64,000 nt of DNA from assembly GCA_002471845.1 (NCBI GenBank), contig DKQT01000033.1, forward strand, positions 8,572 through 72,571, in the 5' to 3' direction. The position numbers and the translations under genes were made by a program. The notes beneath the pieces are model-generated. The model searched no databases, was not told the origin of the DNA, and worked only from the letters and a program-made list of their open reading frames with translations. This stretch comes from Fidelibacterota bacterium UBA7301 (lineage in GTDB: Bacteria; Fidelibacterota; Marinisomatia; Marinisomatales; TCS55). Shown here piece after piece: positions 41,217-49,708 of the stretch (position 1 is the stretch's first letter; every line of letters starts with the position of its first letter).

Positions 41217-42473
41217 TTATTCGAATCTTAGAGATTCAATTGGGTCAAGATTAGCGGCTCGCCAAGCTGGATAGATTCCGAAGCCAATACCAATCAAAGA
41301 ACACACTGCCATACCGTAAAAAGCCCAATCCATGGGCACTACCGCGGGTACGTTAAGGACAATAGCCACTATGTTACCTCCAGTGATTCCTAAAATGACA
41401 CCGACTACACCACCAAACTGACTTAAGAAAATAGCTTCCATCAAAAATTGACTAAGTATATCTCTTTTAGTGGCACCAATAGCTTTACGGATACCAATCT
41501 CTTTAATTCGTTCTGTTACTGATACAAGCATAATATTCATGATACCAATCCCTGCCACAAGTAAAGCGATGACACTGACAGAACCGGCAAAGATTTTGAT
41601 GCCGCCAGTGAAGCCAGCAAACGTTTCCATGAGCTCTTCATTAGAAATAATAGAAAAATCGTTTTCTTCTTCCACAGGTACTTTGCGAACCACTCGCATT
41701 AGACCAATGGCCTCATCCATGGTTTTTTCATACATGTCCGCAGATTCCGCTTCAAATACAATAGCCAAGGATGTCCACCTATTGGAAAAGCGCTGGATAT
41801 ATAAAGAAATTGGAATGAGAACAAAATCATCCTGACTTTGGCCGAATGCTTGCCCTTTTCGTTCCGTTACACCGATTACGGTGTAGTCGATTCCCTTGAT
41901 CTTGATGGCTCTTCCAATAGGATCTTCAAATGGAAACAAGATATCCACAATGTCCGGCCCAAGGATGGTCACATTCCTTGCAAAACGGATATCATCGGGT
42001 GTAAAATTTCTCCCATCAGCCAAATAAGTGTTAATTGAGCGAAGAGCCCATTCATCAGCTCCAAGCAGTTCCGCAGATCGTTTTAATGTCTTGTCTTTAT
42101 ACCGAATATTCCGCTCGCCGGTCTCATCTAGCACACTTACCCTTAAAGGCAATTTGGCCTTCCGTTTCATTTCCTCATAATGGGTGTAAGTAATATTCTT
42201 CCGTTGTCGGATCTTCCTATCCCCCCCCGGACCATGGATCTGTATTGCTGGGGATTTTTGGATCGTGAATGTATTGGTTCCCAAAATATCCAATTGGGAA
42301 TTCACTGAGGATTCTAAAGTACGGATAGCCGTCATTACACCGATCACGGAAAAGACGCCGATGCTGATTCCTAAAAGAGTAAGAATAGATCGAAGCTTGT
42401 TCTGGCGAATGGCCTCAATGGCCATGCGAAAGCCTTCCCGTATCGTACTTTTGACGTGAGAGAATTTTGCCAT
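41217..42473 (-). CDS. MacB-like ABC transporter permease (second)
   Basis: 418 residues with the FtsX/MacB fold: one N-terminal TM (about 27-50, LRSILTLLGISIGVFSVIGVMTAI), a large periplasmic domain (about 55-290) and three C-terminal TMs starting near 300 (GSVSVIALLVAGIGIMNIML). SVTERIKEIGIRKAIGATKRDIL is the conserved FtsX coupling segment, and the end YPAWRAANLDPIESLRFE is typical. Paired with the preceding permease, so the exporter is likely a heterodimer. Confidence 0.9.
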   Translation of the reverse strand: MAKFSHVKSTIREGFRMAIEAIRQNKLRSILTLLGISIGVFSVIGVMTAIRTLESSVNSQLDILGTNTFTIQKSPAIQIHGPGGDRKIRQRKNITYTHYEEMKRKAKLPLRVSVLDETGERNIRYKDKTLKRSAELLGADEWALRSINTYLADGRNFTPDDIRFARNVTILGPDIVDILFPFEDPIGRAIKIKGIDYTVIGVTERKGQAFGQSQDDFVLIPISLYIQRFSNRWTSLAIVFEAESADMYEKTMDEAIGLMRVVRKVPVEEENDFSIISNEELMETFAGFTGGIKIFAGSVSVIALLVAGIGIMNIMLVSVTERIKEIGIRKAIGATKRDILSQFLMEAIFLSQFGGVVGVILGITGGNIVAIVLNVPAVVPMDWAFYGMAVCSLIGIGFGIYPAWRAANLDPIESLRFE

Positions 42474-43690
42474 TATTCGTACCTCAAGGCGTCAATAGGG
42501 TCCAGTCTTGCCGCTTTGTAGGATGGAATCAATCCGGAGACCACCCCAATGGTTACACTAAGCATAATGGATCCTATGGCAAGTCCAATGGGCATTGCTG
42601 ATGGAAAAAATTTGTCGATAATAAAACTCAGCCCGTAAGCTAAACCCATACCCATAAGCCCTGCAATGAGGCAGATCATAACCGCCTCCATTAAAAATTG
42701 GCCCAGGATCATAGTCTGTGTGGCGCCGAGGGCTTTTCGTACGCCGATCTCCCGTGTGCGCTCTTTTACAGAAACGAACATGATATTCATGATACCAATG
42801 CCACCTACAATTAGTGAAAGTGCAGTGATAAATAGACCCGTCCCACCGATGGCGAGCTTAATGGCCTTGTATTGAGCTTCTAAGGTAGAGGACTGGTTGA
42901 TACCAAAGTTGTCTTTTTCTGTTGGTTTCAACCGGCGCAATTGACGGAGAATACCCCGAACTTCTTCCCTTGCCAAATCCGCCTGATCCGTGTTTAATTT
43001 CACGCGCATCGTCATCCACCCCCGACGGGCATATAATCTTTTATAGGTACCCAACGGCATGGTTGCCTGATTATCCATACTGAAAAGCCCCATGAATTTT
43101 CCCATTTTTTTTAGAACTCCGATCACACGGAATTTATAGTTCCCGATTTTCACATATTTGTCCAATGGATCTTCATCAGGGAAAAGACCGTCAGCCACAT
43201 CACCGCCAATCACGAGAACCCGTGCACCGGAACGCTGTTCTCCATCACTAAAAAAACGCCCTTTTTCAACTTCAACTGAGGTATTCGTGGCTAAATAATC
43301 TGTCGTTGTACCAAAGAATCGGGAATCGATCCGGCGATCCCCCCGAATAATACTGCCGCCCCTTTCAGATACAGGGGCTACCGCTTCTACAAATTGGGAA
43401 CGCTCCAATAGTTTTTCACCATACTCTTCACGGATACGTGGACGGTTTCGCATTTCCCACCAATCTACGTCACCACTAAACCATTCCATACGACTGATCA
43501 TGAGGACATCACTACGAAAACCAGCCATACTTTTTTCAAAAGTCCGATCCAAACCAGAAATGAGGGTACCCATTAATGTCACGGAAAGCACACCGATGAT
43601 AATCCCTAATGCGGTGAGGATCGATCGAGATTTATTAGAAAAAATAGAGCCGAGAGAGATTCGGAGATTTTCCCAGAAAAGTCCAATCAT
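42473..43690 (-). CDS. MacB-like ABC transporter permease (first)
   Basis: 405 residues, same architecture as its downstream neighbour: N-terminal TM (SILTALGIIIGVLSVTLMGTLI), periplasmic MacB_PCD domain, three C-terminal TMs, VKERTREIGVRKALGATQTMI, and the end PSYKAARLDPIDALRYE. It overlaps the ATPase gene by 4 bases (ATGA). Together with the other permease, ATPase, adaptor and TolC-like protein it forms a tripartite efflux or secretion machine; the substrate is unknown. Confidence 0.9.
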   Translation of the reverse strand: MIGLFWENLRISLGSIFSNKSRSILTALGIIIGVLSVTLMGTLISGLDRTFEKSMAGFRSDVLMISRMEWFSGDVDWWEMRNRPRIREEYGEKLLERSQFVEAVAPVSERGGSIIRGDRRIDSRFFGTTTDYLATNTSVEVEKGRFFSDGEQRSGARVLVIGGDVADGLFPDEDPLDKYVKIGNYKFRVIGVLKKMGKFMGLFSMDNQATMPLGTYKRLYARRGWMTMRVKLNTDQADLAREEVRGILRQLRRLKPTEKDNFGINQSSTLEAQYKAIKLAIGGTGLFITALSLIVGGIGIMNIMFVSVKERTREIGVRKALGATQTMILGQFLMEAVMICLIAGLMGMGLAYGLSFIIDKFFPSAMPIGLAIGSIMLSVTIGVVSGLIPSYKAARLDPIDALRYE

Positions 43691-44394
43691 GAAGAAACAC
43701 TTCTTCTTTTACTCGTTTTACGATCCTCTTTTATTTTACCATCAAAAAGATGAATCGTTCGATCTGCATGGTCGGCAATATATTCTTCATGGGTCACTAA
43801 AATAATGGTATTACCGTCATCATGTAGACTGTCCAGTATTTTCATGATCTCAACACCACTTTTTGAATCAAGATTTCCGGTTGGTTCATCAGCTAAAAGA
43901 ATGGAGGGATCATTTACTAGTGCACGGGCAATGGCTACACGCTGGCGCTGTCCCCCAGAAAGTTCGTTGGGTTTATGATGCATCCGATCATTTAGACCCA
44001 CGGCATCGAGCGCTTTTTTCGCTTTTTCTATCCGTTCACTTCTAGAGATATTGGCATAGATCAACGGCACTTCCACATTTCGAAGTGCAGTGGCCTTGGG
44101 TAAAAGATTAAAGGTTTGGAATACAAACCCAATTTTACGGTTTCGGATGGATGCCAACTGGTTATCATCCATTTCATGAACCAGTTCTCCTTCAAACTCA
44201 TAGATTCCTTCCGATGGCGAATCTAAGCAACCGATCATATTCATCAGGGTAGATTTCCCCGAACCTGAAGGCCCCATAATGGAAATATATTCATTCTTAT
44301 TAATTGTGAGGTCCACGCCATCGAGTGCACGAACGATCTCACCACCTACGTCATAATGACGCTTGATGCTATTTAAGGAAATCAGATCAGCCAT
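43687..44394 (-). CDS. MacB/LolD-type ABC transporter ATPase
   Basis: 235-residue ATPase: Walker A GPSGSGKS at 41-48, Q-loop FVFQTFNLLPKATALRNVEVPL, signature LSGGQRQRVAIARAL, Walker B ILLADEPTGNLDS and the H-loop His in VTHEEYIAD. The GNLDS ending is characteristic of the LolD/MacB/FtsE class, which uses mechanotransmission rather than substrate passage. Coupled to two separate permease genes, unlike E. coli MacB, where ATPase and permease are fused. Confidence 0.94.
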   Translation of the reverse strand: MADLISLNSIKRHYDVGGEIVRALDGVDLTINKNEYISIMGPSGSGKSTLMNMIGCLDSPSEGIYEFEGELVHEMDDNQLASIRNRKIGFVFQTFNLLPKATALRNVEVPLIYANISRSERIEKAKKALDAVGLNDRMHHKPNELSGGQRQRVAIARALVNDPSILLADEPTGNLDSKSGVEIMKILDSLHDDGNTIILVTHEEYIADHADRTIHLFDGKIKEDRKTSKRRSVSS

Positions 44395-44396
44395 GA

Positions 44397-45773
44397 TTAC
44401 TGCTTTGAATCCGAATCTTCGGATTCATCTTTAGAGCCACCAATTTGAATTTTAAAACCTTTTTCCTTGTCTCCACCATCTTTATCGGTGGTGACTACCT
44501 TATTGTGGGACAGATCTTTACTGATTGCACGGTAAGACCCCGTAACGATTTCATCCCCTTCATCCAGTCCCGCTATTACCTCATAATGGGTTTCTGATGA
44601 AATGCCTACTTCTACCGGGCGGATATGAACTACTTTCCCATTTTTAGGTACTTTGTTCTTCTTTCCTTTTTTTTCATCCATTTCAGATAATTTCCCATTC
44701 CGAAGTACACCGCCGGGTTTATCAGCCAAGATAAAAACTAATTCTTCCATTTTCTTCGCTTTGGCTTTTTCCTTCCCATCTTTACCGCCGGATGGTTTTT
44801 TCCCTTTACCAAAGGACTTTTCAGATCCTTCTGGACGTACAGTTAAACTTTGGATCGGAATGGCCAATACATCCACTTTTTTATCGGTTATAATATTGGC
44901 GGTGGCACTCATACCAGGACGAATACCATCCGGCACATCAATGATACGAATCTTGACTTCGAAATTTGTTACTTGTTCTGCTGAACCCATGGATGTGGTC
45001 TGAGCCATGTGGGCAATTTCACTTACTACCCCGTAAAATAGTGTGTCCTGGAAGGCGTCAATTTCAATTTCTGTGGTATCTCCTAAGGATACTGAAACAA
45101 CATCATTTTCATTCACATCCACGATCACTTCCATTTGGGTCAGATCGGCAATAATCATAAGAACTTCTGCTTGAAACATGCCGCCGACAGCCATTTCACC
45201 CACTTCTTTATTTACGGCTGTTACAATACCATCCTGGGGTGCCACAATGCGGGCCTTATCCAAATCATCCTTCCGTGATTCAAGGGAAGACCTGGCCTGT
45301 TCCAAAGAACTTTTGGCAATCTGGTAGGATGCTTCCACCGCTTCCAATTCCTGGTCCGATGCCAGGTTTTGCTCATACATGGTTTCAACACGTTTTTTCG
45401 ATGCCGATTCCTGTTTGACCCTTGCCTCGGCTGAGCGGACTGATGAGGCGGTGGAATTATAATTGGCCAATAATTGCTTTCGATCCAGTGAAATCAAGTG
45501 TCGACCTTTTTTGACATTGTCTCCTTCTTTGACTGTAATGGAGTCAATCCACGCCGATGATGTGGCAGAAATTTTTACCTCTGTTTCCGGTTTGATCTTT
45601 CCGCTGGCATTCACCTTATGGATCACCGTTTGGAGACTCACTTTTTCTGTTTCAACCTGAACGGTATCTGTATTGTCCTTAGCCAAACTGGCTACGATCA
45701 TTATGATCAGTAAGACACCGCCACCACCGAATATGAGCCACTTTTTCTTCTTCGTTAATTTTTGCTTAGCCAC
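44397..45773 (-). CDS. MacA/HlyD-family periplasmic adaptor
   Basis: 458-residue membrane-fusion protein with a GTG start. One N-terminal TM (about 12-30) is followed by a barrel-sandwich (KVNASGKIKPETEVKISA, ending at IVAPQDGIVTAVNKEVGEMAVGG), an intervening alpha-hairpin (about 110-180) and a beta-barrel. A Lys/Gly-rich insertion (about 325-350, SFGKGKKPSGGKDGKEKAKAKK) and a second basic stretch near 370 interrupt the membrane-proximal domain. Links the ABC permeases to the TolC-like channel. Confidence 0.9.
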   Translation of the reverse strand: MAKQKLTKKKKWLIFGGGGVLLIIMIVASLAKDNTDTVQVETEKVSLQTVIHKVNASGKIKPETEVKISATSSAWIDSITVKEGDNVKKGRHLISLDRKQLLANYNSTASSVRSAEARVKQESASKKRVETMYEQNLASDQELEAVEASYQIAKSSLEQARSSLESRKDDLDKARIVAPQDGIVTAVNKEVGEMAVGGMFQAEVLMIIADLTQMEVIVDVNENDVVSVSLGDTTEIEIDAFQDTLFYGVVSEIAHMAQTTSMGSAEQVTNFEVKIRIIDVPDGIRPGMSATANIITDKKVDVLAIPIQSLTVRPEGSEKSFGKGKKPSGGKDGKEKAKAKKMEELVFILADKPGGVLRNGKLSEMDEKKGKKNKVPKNGKVVHIRPVEVGISSETHYEVIAGLDEGDEIVTGSYRAISKDLSHNKVVTTDKDGGDKEKGFKIQIGGSKDESEDSDSKQ

Positions 45774-45784
45774 TATTTTCTCCT

Positions 45785-47104
45785 TTAATTGTTATATGCT
45801 GAATCCAGCGTTCCGAGTAACGCTTTTAAATTAGCCTGTTCGATATAGGCGTCATACTTGGAGCGGATTAACGATGATCTTGCCCGGACTACAGACACCT
45901 GTGCATCCAGCACTTCCAGGATCGTGGTTGAACCCTGGGCATATCGCACCTGGGCCAGTTTCAAGTCTTCCTCTGCAGATTCAAGAACCGTTTCGTTGAT
46001 GGGTATAATTTCCTGGTAATTGTTGAGTTGATCCAGAATTCCCTGCAGCTGGACGGACAGGTCCTGGAGTTGAGTTAAATATTCCGATTCCTGTTTATCC
46101 ACGGTGATTTTTGCTTTTTGGATTCGAGTAGAAATGCTGTTCCCGGAAAAGATAGGGATGGATATGGATAAACCGGTACTCGTCCTTTTCTGATCATTAT
46201 AATTATTTGATACTGCATCTCCAAAATTATCGGAACTACCAGACATACTGGCATTGGCACTGATGGTGGGCAGGCGTGATCCTTTGGCAATTTTTTCACT
46301 GAGCTCTGCCCCGACAATCTGGTACTGCTTAGCATTCACGCTGGGATTGGATTTCTGAATCAGTTCAAACCCGGTCTCAAATTCAGGAATGATTTCCAAC
46401 GGCGCTTCCACTTCCTGAACTCCAAAATCACGGTCAGAACCAATCAAACCTATGGCATTTTTTAAAGATCGGTAAGCACTTTGAAGAGCTGCGTCATTAT
46501 TCACTACATCCACCCGAGACTGGCCAAATCGTACTTCAGCCTTTAGTAAATCCGTTTTCTTAGCGGACCCCAATTCAAATTTTTGTTCCGCCAAGGCCAA
46601 TTGCTGCTGGGAACTCATTAGGTTGGATCGCGCCACATCCAGCAGTTGAGAAGTCTTTAGATAATTGAAATAAGCTGAATGAACATTGCGGATAATATTG
46701 GTCTTGACCTGACGGTCAAACTGTTCTGCAATACGATAACTATTCTTTGCTTGCCGAATCGTATTCCACCATATTCCCCCGTCATAGATATTTTGGGACA
46801 GGAAAATGCTTGAAGATGCATTGGTCTGACTGCTGATCTTATCCAATGTAATCTCCCCGGTGTTTTGATTATAACCCCCGGTTTGTACGGGAAACCGAGA
46901 TTCACTCATGCTTCCCGAAAACCGGAGTGAGGGCAAAATTCCGCCGTATGATCCTTTGACACCTTGCGCTGAGGATTTTAAATCCATGGCAGAAGCTTTC
47001 AGCGCTTCCTTATTTTCAAGGGCAATTTCTATCGCTTCTTCGAGAGTATAGGACTGGCTTAAACCCAGGGCAAAGGGCAATAGAATTAAAATTCGTTTAA
47101 TAAT
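45785..47104 (-). CDS. TolC-family outer-membrane efflux channel
   Basis: Outer-membrane factor with the duplicated TolC pattern: YTLEEAIEIALENKEALKASAMDLKSS near the start and long coiled-coil helices (LSAEQKFELGSAKKTDLLKAEVRFGQSR-type and LAQVRYAQGSTTILEVLDAQVSVVRARSSLI). Start is uncertain. An ATG at 47180-47182 gives 465 residues but overlaps the upstream gene by 64 bases and adds a very basic, non-signal-like leader. A start near 47104 (an ATT codon after AGAAAGG) would give a clean signal peptide IKRILILLPFALGLSQ. I use the latter tentatively. Confidence 0.85.
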   Translation of the reverse strand: MIKRILILLPFALGLSQSYTLEEAIEIALENKEALKASAMDLKSSAQGVKGSYGGILPSLRFSGSMSESRFPVQTGGYNQNTGEITLDKISSQTNASSSIFLSQNIYDGGIWWNTIRQAKNSYRIAEQFDRQVKTNIIRNVHSAYFNYLKTSQLLDVARSNLMSSQQQLALAEQKFELGSAKKTDLLKAEVRFGQSRVDVVNNDAALQSAYRSLKNAIGLIGSDRDFGVQEVEAPLEIIPEFETGFELIQKSNPSVNAKQYQIVGAELSEKIAKGSRLPTISANASMSGSSDNFGDAVSNNYNDQKRTSTGLSISIPIFSGNSISTRIQKAKITVDKQESEYLTQLQDLSVQLQGILDQLNNYQEIIPINETVLESAEEDLKLAQVRYAQGSTTILEVLDAQVSVVRARSSLIRSKYDAYIEQANLKALLGTLDSAYNN

Positions 47105-47118
47105 TGTTCTAACCTTTC

Positions 47119-47832
47119 TTATCCAAAAATGCCTTTTGCGGCGGCGCCGATCCCGGAGAAGATCACTAAACCGAGGATCCATAATCCCGTCATGGTTGTC
47201 AATGCAGTTTTGGTTGATTTATTATACAAAATTCCCATTCCCACGGCTATGAGGAATACACGCCAAAAGGCGAAAATGTCAATCCCTACCAAGAAACTGT
47301 TGAGAAATTCTCCCTGTTCCCCAATGCCCAAAACACCGAGACCGGTATAAATCATAATATTGTCGGTAATATATTGAATAGGCACTTTGATGATGTATTC
47401 CACAGCAGAAGGCAGATAGGCAAAGGCCGTGATTGTAAATACTTTGCCATAAGTTCCCCCGCCCCCTAAAAATATATTGGCTGTAAGCATGGCAAAGAGA
47501 GTCCAGAATGCTATCCGGATGGGCCAAGAAACGGCCATACTTACATAGGTAAAGATAGCGGATACACCGGTTTTAGAATACATCTGGTCATATTGACTGG
47601 ATAATAATTCTTCTTTTTGCTCATCTGGGATATTTGCATTGTTACTGATACTTTTTTCAACTTGCTCCCATTGAAGGTCAGCAATTTGTTCTGAAAGCAC
47701 AAAGCCGGAAACGATGGCCAACCCCATAAGTAATGCTATGGGTATTAAAGCCTGCTTCCAGTTAAACTCTTTTACAATGGTTTCCATGGTTTCACCGGGT
47801 GCGGTGATCACATTTATCATGTTTCCAAACAT
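47119..47832 (-). CDS. YIP1-family membrane protein
   Basis: 237 residues with about five transmembrane segments (ALIPIALLMGLAIVSGFVL, WPIRIAFWTLFAMLTANIFLGGG, FTITAFAYLPSAVEYIIKV, FWRVFLIAVGMGILY, LTTMTGLWILGLVIFSGIGAAA). The N-terminus (INVITAPGETMETIVKE) and the AYLPS motif fit the YIP1 domain. First gene of the exporter cluster, with GGAG before the ATG; possibly an assembly or regulatory partner of the MacAB-like pump, inferred from position only. Confidence 0.75.
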   Translation of the reverse strand: MFGNMINVITAPGETMETIVKEFNWKQALIPIALLMGLAIVSGFVLSEQIADLQWEQVEKSISNNANIPDEQKEELLSSQYDQMYSKTGVSAIFTYVSMAVSWPIRIAFWTLFAMLTANIFLGGGGTYGKVFTITAFAYLPSAVEYIIKVPIQYITDNIMIYTGLGVLGIGEQGEFLNSFLVGIDIFAFWRVFLIAVGMGILYNKSTKTALTTMTGLWILGLVIFSGIGAAAKGIFG

Positions 47833-47853
47833 GTTATTCTCCTACCCTTATTA

Positions 47854-47881
47854 TGAAAATATCTAAGACGTTCGATGCCTT
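47854..47881 (-). terminator. Weak hairpin terminator after the XRE gene
   Basis: On the minus strand TCTAAG and CTTAGA form a 6-bp stem around an 11-base loop and are followed by TATTTT. The poor U-run makes this tentative. Confidence 0.4.
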
Positions 47882-47906
47882 AGACTTAAAAAAGTTCCTT
47901 TGTTTG

Positions 47907-48131
47907 TCATTCATTTTCATTTTTTTCATCGGCAATAAATTCCAGGATATCTCCCGGCTGGCAATCCAGCACCCTGCAGACCGCTTCCAGGGTAGTGAAC
48001 CGCACTGCTTTGGCCTTTTCCGTTTTCAGGATGGATAAATTGGCCTGGGTGATACCGACCTGTTCCGCAAGCTCTCCCAGAGAAATTTTCCGCCGGGCCA
48101 TCATTACGTCTAAATTGATGCGGATGCTCAT
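47907..48131 (-). CDS. XRE-family HTH transcriptional regulator
   Basis: 74 residues forming one Cro/C1-type helix-turn-helix of the YozG-like class (MARRKISLGELAEQVGITQANLSILK, then FTTLEAVCRVLDCQPGDILEFIADE). There is no extra sensing domain. It overlaps the stop of the DUF2975 gene, an association seen repeatedly in bacteria. Probably autoregulates the pair via the palindrome at 48820-48841. Confidence 0.9.
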   Translation of the reverse strand: MSIRINLDVMMARRKISLGELAEQVGITQANLSILKTEKAKAVRFTTLEAVCRVLDCQPGDILEFIADEKNENE

Positions 48132-48763
48132 TAAACCGTGAAATGATGCTCTTCTTTTAATTCAACACCGATCCGGAATGCCTCTGCAATGACTAGGATA
48201 ACCAGTCCGGCTATAATCACATGAATACTAACATGAATTTTTGAATGAACTATAATTGTTTCAAAATTCAATCGAGGTTCCAGGTATAGCATTTTGATTA
48301 GATTTGCCAACCCTTGGATCAATTCAATACCAATCATAGAAAATGCAATAATGTGAAGCCGCCTTCCATTTAAGACAATGAATGGATTTTTTTGCCGAAC
48401 TGATTGAACAATCATCCATAGAGAATGGATAACCCACAATATGAGACCGAAAAAAATCAAGTTTAATAGAAAAAATACGACCATAAGCGTTTTTGGAACG
48501 GGCCTATCGATTTGAAACAGCCCTTTTGCATGTTCGATATTTACAGGAACAGTTTGATTGGAACCAAAGGTGGCTGTTCCCTGTTCATTTACAGAAAATT
48601 CAATGGGCGTTTTCAATCCTGATTTGTACTCCGTAATTCCCAATACGGGCCCGAGAAGCATTTTTCCCAAAAAGAAGATGGATGCTACAATGGACAGGTA
48701 CAAGATAATTCGCAATACAATATCCGCTGTCACGACTAATTTATCATTCAGTATTTTTTGCAA
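48131..48763 (-). CDS. DUF2975-family membrane protein
   Basis: 210 residues with four transmembrane segments (about 14-36, 92-115, 135-157 and 172-197) and one extracytoplasmic loop of about 55 residues between TM1 and TM2. NGRRLHIIAFSMIGIELIQG and the C-terminal AEAFRIGVELKEEHHFTV fit DUF2975. Start is TTG at 48761-48763, supported by AAAGGA 5 bases upstream. Function unknown; membrane partner of the adjacent XRE regulator. Confidence 0.85.
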   Translation of the reverse strand: MQKILNDKLVVTADIVLRIILYLSIVASIFFLGKMLLGPVLGITEYKSGLKTPIEFSVNEQGTATFGSNQTVPVNIEHAKGLFQIDRPVPKTLMVVFFLLNLIFFGLILWVIHSLWMIVQSVRQKNPFIVLNGRRLHIIAFSMIGIELIQGLANLIKMLYLEPRLNFETIIVHSKIHVSIHVIIAGLVILVIAEAFRIGVELKEEHHFTV

Positions 48764-48819
48764 AACAATCCTTTCAATGATTAAAATTGGGCGGTGAAGT
48801 TATTATAAGAAAAACCACT

Positions 48820-48841
48820 AAACAATAAATATTTATTGTTT
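48820..48841. promoter_or_regulatory. 22-bp perfect palindrome, candidate XRE operator
   Basis: AAACAATAAAT followed by its exact reverse complement. It lies 57 bases upstream of the DUF2975 start and 13 bases from the lipoprotein stop. It could be the operator of the XRE repressor or, as RNA, an AT-rich hairpin ending the lipoprotein transcript; the U-run is poor, which favours the operator. Confidence 0.5.
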
Positions 48842-48853
48842 TTCGATATATTA

Positions 48854-49708
48854 TTATTGAGTTACCAATTTTCCGCCAGTTCGACAAAAAGGATATTTAA
48901 AATAATTTTCACTGAAAGCATCATATCCGTAACCAATAACACCCAATAGGTTTTCAGGAATATCTTTCCTATCCACAACCAGGTAGGGAATAACCTCATA
49001 TGTTCCACTGGGTAGATTCAAATTGGTATAATCAAAATTAATTGTTATCTGTTTCTTGGGCTGTGCTATATATTCCCGTGTGATTATGGCATTATCCAGG
49101 TCCACAGAATAAGCCAGTTTTTTCGTCTTGCTATCCTGGATTAAAAGTCCCGTATGGATGTTACCATCCCGGGTTTGAATTTTTTTCAAATGGACAAAAA
49201 GATTACTCTTGTCCGGTATAATATCGATTTCCACTGAAACAACATTGTCATAATTTGAAGAAACCACTTCCGGGGATACAGTAGTATTTACCCCCACCAT
49301 CCGATTCATATAAATTGTTTTTTTCAGTTCCCCCTTAATGGTAATCAACTTTTCATCTGCCACGACCTGCCCGGCCGCAAATTTAACCGATACCGTCGAG
49401 ATGCTGTAATTCCCCATAAAAAAATGAATGGTGTATTCTCCATCTACGATAGCGCCGCTGGATACATCGTTGGCGGCAGGCAAAACCAATTCAAATGAAC
49501 CGTCTATATCTGTTGTGGTTTTGATTCCCAGCCCTTCTGCCCACACTAATACATGCTCGTGGTAACCGTTGGGATAGTAATCCACTTTACCCAATTTTAC
49601 ATGGCCGGTGATAGTACGGTTTGGAATTTTATCATCCTCGAAAAAGGAATTTTCTTCGCAGGCGGTGACTAATAAAAATCCCAAGAAGTATAAGATGATA
49701 TTTTTCAT
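48854..49708 (-). CDS. Lipoprotein paired with a TonB-dependent receptor
   Basis: 284 residues; signal and lipobox LVTAC (C17). Residues about 33-125 form a carboxypeptidase-regulatory-like beta-sandwich (TITGHVKLGKVDYYPNG, TTTDIDGSFELVLP). The rest is beta-rich with no recognised motif. Its ATG overlaps the stop of the receptor gene, so they are expressed together; probably a surface-lipoprotein partner of the receptor. The ligand is not evident. Confidence 0.75.
   Translation of the reverse strand: MKNIILYFLGFLLVTACEENSFFEDDKIPNRTITGHVKLGKVDYYPNGYHEHVLVWAEGLGIKTTTDIDGSFELVLPAANDVSSGAIVDGEYTIHFFMGNYSISTVSVKFAAGQVVADEKLITIKGELKKTIYMNRMVGVNTTVSPEVVSSNYDNVVSVEIDIIPDKSNLFVHLKKIQTRDGNIHTGLLIQDSKTKKLAYSVDLDNAIITREYIAQPKKQITINFDYTNLNLPSGTYEVIPYLVVDRKDIPENLLGVIGYGYDAFSENYFKYPFCRTGGKLVTQ

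Noticed and set aside
48820..48841. Intrinsic terminator for the lipoprotein gene
   Set aside because: The palindrome is pure A/T apart from the outer C/G pair and lacks a good U-run in the gene's sense; an operator is more likely, though not excluded.
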